Position numbers and translations under genes: made by a program. The notes under the pieces are model-generated. The model was not told the origin of the DNA. It saw only the letters and a list, made by a program, of their open reading frames with translations, and did not search any database. A DNA stretch of 35,211 nt from Eimeria necatrix (Eukaryota; Apicomplexa; Conoidasida; Eucoccidiorida; Eimeriidae): the NCBI RefSeq assembly GCF_000499385.1, contig NW_013654143.1, positions 1 to 35,211 of the forward strand, in the 5' to 3' direction. Positions 28,452 through 35,211 of the stretch are shown here, one piece after another. Each line of letters starts with the position of its first letter. Position 1 is the first letter of the stretch.

Positions 28452-31400
28452 ATGCTTGGCTTCATAACTATTGTTTCCTCTTGTGCAGTGCTTGTTGCGG
28501 CTGCACGGGAGGAAACTACCCAAAGAAATATTGGCTTACCAGGCCTCTACGTCCAAGAAACTTTTAATCTGCCTGAGGAAACGAATGAGAACAAGCTCGT
28601 CTATAGATCGGAACATCCGGTGAGACGCAAACGGCGATCGTCACCGATCCGGGCTCAGCTAGCTGTCATTATGGCTACTATGCTCGCCATTACACTAGCA
28701 ACAACCGTCTCCAAGGCAGTTCGATTAAAAGAAGCTAGGGGAGACGAGGAGACGAAGGGGCAACAGCCTGAAGAAAGCGCCGAAGACTTGGACTCAGTGA
28801 GTCACTACGGAAGTCGCGGGAGACACCCAAAAGCAATACACTTGTGGAGCGGCAGCATGAGATGTAGTAATTTCGCGGAAAGGTTTCATTTCCGTAATAT
28901 CTAGCAAGAGGAACCGGGTGGCAAGGTCAACGAAACGTGCATGCTGCCCATCCACCTGTACACTGGGAAAAACGGGGGTATCGGTATCATATATTTCGAA
29001 GCTAGCTAGAAACTGCTGCTCCTTCCCTAAGAGTATTTTGGAAGCAGGAGCAGGCTGCACCTAATGTGTAGACGAAGGGAATGCCATCAAGGTTAGCCGC
29101 ACGCGCCGACTCTGGAACTGCTTCAGCTGAAAAACAGAACAAAGACCAGGCTCAAAAGGCTTATCATTCGAGTGGCGAAGTTGCAAACATGACTACGAAA
29201 TACTCGCTGGCAGAGCGCAATCACCCACTGACTAGTGTTGTGCTTACAGCGGATACCGATCAAGTGCTTTCTTTATCTAACAAACTTTGGAAGGACCATG
29301 ACATCTGGGAGTGGGGTAAGATTACCTAGATATTTTCTGTTCGATTGGAGGTCGCTCAACACTGAAGCATGCTAGGCGTCTGCGAGTACGATGTGGAAGA
29401 GACGTTGTGCGTAGCAATGACGTAGTGCGAATTCGGGGTCATAGAGCCTCTTGCAAAGGTTGTAATCAAGGGAACACGCAGAAGGTACGGGCTAACGCTG
29501 CTTTTGAAGTTAATTGCACTAGTGAAAGGCTAAGAACTGGATGTGTTCGTCCAGGTGCATGGCACTGCTCTTGCCGATGGAGTGTTTGGGAGAGCTTACC
29601 ATTTAAGCAAACTTCAACTTCTGTCGACACCGACTGAAGTGACGTACAAGGAAAGTGAGCTAGTTCAACCCGTATGGGAATATATGGAGTCGTGAATGCT
29701 TCCTCCCTGACATGGGCGAAAAAACGGAAGGCTATAGAATAATATCAGTCCTACATGATTTTATGTGGCTTTGGCGGACAACGACACGAATACGCATGAG
29801 CAGGCATTTCAGAACATCAGATAGCTCTGGACTAGTTGGATTTCTGACGCGAAGATCAAACGGAGAAGAAATTCCATCGGTACTGCTTTTGAGATGGCTG
29901 CAGTAAGCTTCCGAAAGATTGTACGATGAGCCTACAATAATCAGGATGTATGTTAGGTAGACTCAAGTAATTGGGGTTCCCTCGGAAGCTGTAATTGCAA
30001 GTAAACACACAAAAGAATCCGGTACGCCGAATGTTGTTCTACGGAAAAAGTTCCATTGCGCGTAGACTGCAAAATTCCGTACGCAGGAGCTTCGTAGTTA
30101 GCGATAAAACCCCTATTCCACTTTAACACACCTTTTTCGCAGAAAGTGCTTTCCCTAGCTCGTGTTTGCACATATCTTACGCATCGTATCTGCTACACGT
30201 CTTTCTAAGCAGTGCCAACTGTGTCTATGATGCTTTGGGGAATTAATCATCGGCGTTAGACCGTAGGCGTAAGTAACTTGCGTAATTGTGGTATGCTGGT
30301 CCATTGAATGGCATGTTGAAAGATGCGGAAGTAGCTAATATTTTAACGAATGCTTTATATGCTTAGTAGATTCTAGTGACGTGCTCTGCGATCTCACAGC
30401 GAATGCCGCATGGTCGATTTTACTCAGTTGTGAGCTGCTTGACTGCCGTCATTCTTAATGGCTTCATCGTGCTGTATTTTGGACCATAGTTTTATCACTA
30501 TGCAATTAACTTGGTAATCTTTTGCTTTGTGCACTCAGATTCATTCCAAACACTTCTTGACGCAACGCAGGCAACTTAGTGCTATCCCTAGTGCCTGCCC
30601 GGCAAGCACAAATTGCTTTGAACAACGACAGGACACTTGAGCGGTGTTGTGCTTACCGCTGGTTATTGTGGTTTTGGAAACATCTGGAACTTCAAGACAC
30701 CATCATCACTTCTAGAAGTGATGCGGATATATTGGAGTTCCTCACTGTACCTTGGTGTGCTTCAAAGCTTCACTTGTGCTCTTCGTGGACATCCCAACGT
30801 GATCTGCATACACTGCATACACTCCATAGCCGACATACAGCTTTCTGGAGTGCACAGGCTCATTCGTGAGTATCACCGTTTAGTGGACAACGATGATCAA
30901 ATAGTGCAACCGTGACAGAGTAAAATCTATGGCAACAGCGTCTAAGTGAAGTATCCACCTGTATATAGTAGAACCGTTCCTGCTCGCGGCTCTCAGTGAT
31001 TAAAAAGAACATGGTCTGGATGTTAAAGACGCGTTTTTGTTCTCTTGTCACATGGTGCCCTGAAGGTGGGAACTCGCCCAATATTAGACGCAGATGCTAC
31101 ATTGAATTGTAAGAGAGACTACGCAGATGATGTGTACGGCATTGTGACTGCTCTCACGCAAAAAGTGCCAATTGTTTGGCCTTGATAGGTGGAACGCAAG
31201 GCGTCACATTCCGTGGGGCCTCAAGAAAACACATTTAACGAGAGTAGCTGGCTAGTCAACAGCTTTCCAATGATTGCGATTCTCGAAGGCGGGTAAATTT
31301 GGCAAGATCACAACACTGCCTCTATCACTGCTGAAACGGGATTATCTTTCTCACGCTGTTATACGTCATTATATGCCTTACAGAGATAGTTAACAAAAGT

Positions 31401-33048
31401 ATGGATAACTGGTTATGCGGTAGGCTGAAGGCAGCAAGGACAAATTGAACGGCACGCTCTCCAGAGAGAGTGTTGCGCACTGCTTTCCAGAAAAAAAGCT
31501 AGAATAGTTTGAAGAGAGCTCAACACGCAGCTTGTCGATTTTTGGTCGTGTTCGTCTCTTTGGCACTCTACACTGACAGCGACCCATTGCTAAAGTCAGT
31601 GTTGATGCTGTGAACATTTTCCAGACAAACATTTCAGCTATACAGGCGAGTGGCGGCGTGGTGCGGCATTCAGCTAATCACACTGTATTTTTCAATGTGT
31701 CTATTCAAAATAAGTGAAAATCCACTGCCAGCGAAAGAAGTATAGAGCGCATACTGCCACCAAACTACTAAATTACTTGAGCAAGTGCAGAAAGTGCGCT
31801 GCTTGCCCGTGGACGTTGGGTGTGTGGCTCGATAGAAGAGGCGGCGATGGTGTTCGTAGCGCAAAGAAAGGACGCGGCTTTGAGCCTCTGCGTGCGTTGA
31901 AATGGTTGGAGACTTATCCTTTTGTGCCATTTTGACGACACACGTTGAGTGAAGCAAGGACAGAGAGAAGAGTGTGTCTTGGCAAATACAGTCCACGACT
32001 CTGAGGGCTTGTATTTTTGAATCGGTTGGGCACTGGATCTTTTGGGCTCCCACCCGTTGGCTCCTCAGCGCTCTGCTACCCAAAAAGGTGTTTTAGCATT
32101 TGATGTGTGATAGTAGTGAGAAACTGTGCATCTACTTGTTACAAGACCTGTGCGGCACTGGACTACAAGTGAGATACAGGTATATACGGCAGTGTATTTT
32201 TCACGTTTGCTTCTGGCTCAATCATTCCTGCCCAGTTTTGTACTAACGGCAAATGACCTATGCAGAATTTGCGGTTCCCTCGGTGTTCAAGATGCTGCTT
32301 GCCTTTTTGTCGAAGAATGAAGACGTTTTTGGCATGGACTTGCTTGCTTTTGTGCCAGAAAGGCTACGTGTCACTGCCGCGGTGTTAAATTTAGTGAATC
32401 GGTTCAGTGTAATCCATAGATTTTCCCGAGGAAATGAGCATTGCTGCGTGTTGCGTGGGAGCTTGAATGAATTGTTAGACCTGAATGATGCATCGTGGAT
32501 AAAGCTCAGTCTAGGTGCTCCTCATGAATGCATTATGAAAAAGTGTTAGGCCTTGCTCTTTCTATCTCGCACAATGCTAAAAGGCGGTGAGACTGCCTTC
32601 CCAAGCTTTTGTTGCTCAACTCTCCACTAGAAAAGCAGCATCACAGTTGCGTGCCACATCTTACTGAGCATCAAAAACCTAAACCTAAGGTTTGGTGCTT
32701 AGCTCTTGCAGCCCTAACAGAACGAGGCTGCACTTTCGGGCGCAATGGGCAACCAGATAAAACTGCAGGGACGCCGGGAACGACTGGGGAAGTGCTCTTA
32801 GGGCTTCACACGTACGATGTCGTCAACTAAAATGATACGCTCTCGCTGCAGCCCACCCCCAAGCACTTTGGCGGTTGGCACAGAAGCTCATCACGTATGC
32901 ATGTGTGCGGGGAGCACTGTTCACCCAAAGTTATTACACGGGCTCCTGTCTACACGCAATCCAGTCCGTCTCTTCAGCACTACATATTTTGCTTCCTGGG
33001 CTCGCGAAAGATCTACTTCTTCGTGTGGTTGACAAAATGCCAATTTAA
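28452..33048 (+). CDS. Secreted kinase-like protein, probable rhoptry-type pseudokinase (multi-exon, partly resolved)
   Basis: Exon 1 (28452-28796) encodes a signal peptide (MLGFITIVSSCAVLVAAA), a basic stretch PVRRKRR (57-63), a hydrophobic segment (~67-88) and an acidic end, with donor TCA|GTGAGT. Phase-compatible candidates follow: 29072-29315, 29459-29484, 29555-29654 (ADGVFGRAYHL) and 29749-29879 (SSGLVGFLTRRSNGEEIPS, like a degenerate glycine loop). Exons between 29880 and about 32120 are unresolved. The C-lobe is clearer: 32266-32514 has RLRVTAAVLNLVNRFSVIHR then FSRGN and LLDLNDAS, aligning with the helix E-catalytic loop-DFG region. Exon 32712-32818 has GTPGTTGEVLLGLHTYD, like GTPG..PEVL.G..YD of an activation segment. 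A final exon at 32884 or 32852 to 33048 ends in TAA. The catalytic Asp of HRD is Phe and DFG is degraded, so it is probably inactive. Rhoptry kinases are the closest architecture I know; other kinase families are possible. Confidence 0.45.
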
Positions 33049-35211
33049 TGACCAGAAAGTGCACAGCGACATTGCGGTCTGTGAGGGAATCTCTATCTGT
33101 GAGCTCGCCGCTGCCCGCCAGCGCATTCGCTCGAGTTTTAGTGACAGCTGCTGTGTGCACTCATAGAGCATGTGGAGACTGCACACACCACAGACGGTGC
33201 AGAGCGTGCGTTGCTGCTATGATAAAAAAGGCGTAATGGGCGCTGAAGTACACGACGCCAGGCTTGAGATCATGGTATCGTGGACTTTTTTGTTAGGATC
33301 AGGCATTACGGCATGTCACAAGGATTGGTCTCATGTGTGGTGCGCACCCCTGAGGAAAAAATGAAACTATCGTTCATCAGCTGCAGGAGTTGCGGCTTGT
33401 TCTTGACAGCCGTTGTCCGTTAGTCCGTCTGCACTGATTGAAATCGTTTCCAGTCAAGGATGCATTCAAGTTCGAATACGTACAGTAGGGCTTGCACGCA
33501 GGACGCTGTGGGGACGAGTGACGCGTGCAAGAGTGCAAACTAGAAGGCATGACAGGAGTGCAAACTATGAGGCAAGATAAGAGCTAAGCTGGGGACAACT
33601 GCAATGCAAGACGCGCAAACAGACGCTGCCGCCTCCGTAACTCGGAAAGGGAGCCTCTGCATGGTTTCTGCGAGGTCGCTGGTTTTGTTAAGAATGCAAT
33701 AGCATGTAGGATATAACGCGGTTTTGGGCTTCCGTGGTCTGGAGAGACAATGGCAGATTGAGACAACAGACGACGAGTAACATTTGCATTTGGCGACGAA
33801 AAATGTCCACATTGAATGCCGACATCGTGTGGTACGTACTAACAGGTTCCTCTGCGGCTTCGCTTTACCTGGTGTCCCTACTGAAGCTTTGCGGAAATGC
33901 GAATAATCAGCGGGGAGCTCGCGGATGTTGGATGCATATGCATGTCATAGAGCACAGCTTCGGGGAGCATTCGCGTGTGTGGGCGGCTCTGATGGCGTGA
34001 GTCGCTAGCAACCGCTTCACAAAAAGGGCGGAGTGCGTGTCGTTTGACTGCTGGCCACCGTCTCTGCAGTTCAGCCGCACGTCGGCGAGATGTGGCTGTG
34101 TGCAGAGCTTGGGATGTATGCTATCTGCTGTGGAGCTGCGCGCACGCACACATTCCGCACCGAACTCTTTTGCGTGCACCCACCTGCACGATCAGTGACA
34201 TGCTAGAAGAAGCCGGTTTCAAGACGCTGGAAAGCCTCTGTCCATCTGTGATGACAATTTTTATCGTTTTTCTCCACAATACCCATGCTGCTGCTGCGTA
34301 CAGATGACTCGCTGGTCATACTACTGCCCATCTGCAACGCCCAAAGACGATTTCAGGAAGAGCGACCTCGCGTCGCCTACGGCCGTGTACGCCGAGATCC
34401 CTCACTCTCCACTTTGGCATGAAGCATGCTATGGACGCAGACAGTAAGTGCCATGCTGCAGCTGGAAACGCGGAAAGACCACGCTCCGCCCTGATACTCG
34501 TCACTCGGTGCCGAGTAACAGAGTGTGTACCGATAGAAGCCTGCTGGAATTAGGAGCAAAATAGTGTGGAGTACGCGGCTGTGATACATGTGTGGCGAGC
34601 TGTTACGTGGGTGCTTGAGTGTATGCCTAAATGAGAACGGGAAAGCGCGAGTGGTCCCCTGCACCGCAAAGAACGTCACAGATATTGAAGGCTTATATTG
34701 AAAATCCGGCCAATCGGATCTGCACAGCTGGAGCTTGCTTTCAGACGTGCTGAGACTTTCAACGCGCCAGCGTTGCCTTGTTGGTCTTGAGCACTTGGAC
34801 TGACTTTCTGGTGGGCAGTGCCTCGACGCAGCCAAGTATGTCGTCGCTTTATCTGGACGGAACAACTGCGCTTCGTTCTGGCATTTTCTGTTCAAGTGCA
34901 CGCGCTTTTTCGCAGCGTCTTTCGCTTGATGACAAGTAGCGCTATCATGGATTCAGTTCGTATTCAAGGGAACAAAGAACGTACTGGGCCTCGGCATCCC
35001 GTGCCAGCAGTCTGGCTAGAGGCTTCCGTGAGCATGCCTTAGCCAGAGAGCACTGAAGCACGGTGAATAATACGCCAGAGCCTGCTGTATGTCACATTTG
35101 CTGATGCGCTTCAGGAAGTGCGCTGAAGTGTCGCTCTCAAGAATTGTTTCTGCTTTGGATGCGGAGTGCGAGACAGAAGCTCAAGAGCTCTCGACAACTG
35201 CTGCGCACTGT
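33049..35211. other. Right-hand end, no gene supported
   Basis: Only short overlapping frames occur. The longest, minus 34901-34377, has no domain and no good start, and its composition is unremarkable. It should contain the 3' UTR of the kinase-like gene at its left end. No major repeats are visible. Confidence 0.4.

Noticed and set aside
34377..34901. 174-codon minus-strand frame near the right end
   Set aside because: It starts at a non-ATG codon, has no domain or low-complexity signature, and length alone at this GC content is not enough.
1..35211. tRNA, rRNA or CRISPR features
   Set aside because: I looked for tRNA B-box-like sequences and for spaced identical repeats. None was convincing, and the tandem repeats present have no unique spacers.

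Overview
The window looks like nuclear DNA of a coccidian apicomplexan, most likely Eimeria. The evidence is dense in-frame and intronic CAG/CTG triplet runs, interstitial CCCTAAA (TTTAGGG) telomere-like arrays, many short introns with GT..AG borders, and long Ala/Gln/Ser tracts inside otherwise conserved proteins. Eimeria tenella chromosomes are known to alternate repeat-rich (R) and repeat-poor (P) segments. This window appears to cross one such boundary: about 1-10 kb is repeat-rich and about 11-35 kb is nearly repeat-free. Gene models below were joined by hand from reading frames, splice dinucleotides and intron phase, so exon borders are inferences unless stated.

Layout. 1-2.5 kb: tandem AT-rich repeats, CAG runs, TGCATGC-containing repeats and two CCCTAAA arrays, with no convincing gene. 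2.5-3.5 kb (+): ribosomal protein S25, two exons, with CTG/CAG palindromic arrays in its intron and 3' part. 3.8-4.6 kb: a large TGCATGC array and a degenerate AT-rich repeat. 4.6-6.0 kb: AT-rich intergenic DNA with a perfect hairpin. 6.0-11.0 kb (+): a 12-exon DEAD-box helicase of the DDX56/Dbp9 (ribosome biogenesis) family. 11.5-14.7 kb (-): a tyrosine recombinase (phage-integrase fold) spread over at least eight exons with all catalytic positions present; this is the most notable gene here. 15.3-16.1 kb (-): a single-exon SAP-domain protein with a signal peptide and a transit-like region. 19.0-21.0 kb (+): a secreted or membrane protein whose introns all appear to be phase 0. 24.5-26.1 kb (+): a UBE2W-type ubiquitin-conjugating enzyme, probably with one GC-AG intron. 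28.5-33.0 kb (+): a multi-exon gene with a signal peptide, a membrane segment and a degenerate kinase C-lobe, resembling a rhoptry-kinase-like pseudokinase. The remaining stretches (16.1-19.0, 21.0-24.5, 26.1-28.4, 33.0-35.2 kb) show no gene I can support firmly.

The genes are not an operon, as expected for a eukaryote. RPS25 and the helicase both serve ribosome production. The recombinase and the SAP protein are adjacent on the same strand and are both likely DNA-binding, but a functional link is only a guess. The two signal-peptide-plus-membrane-segment genes fit secretory-organelle proteins of an invasive apicomplexan.
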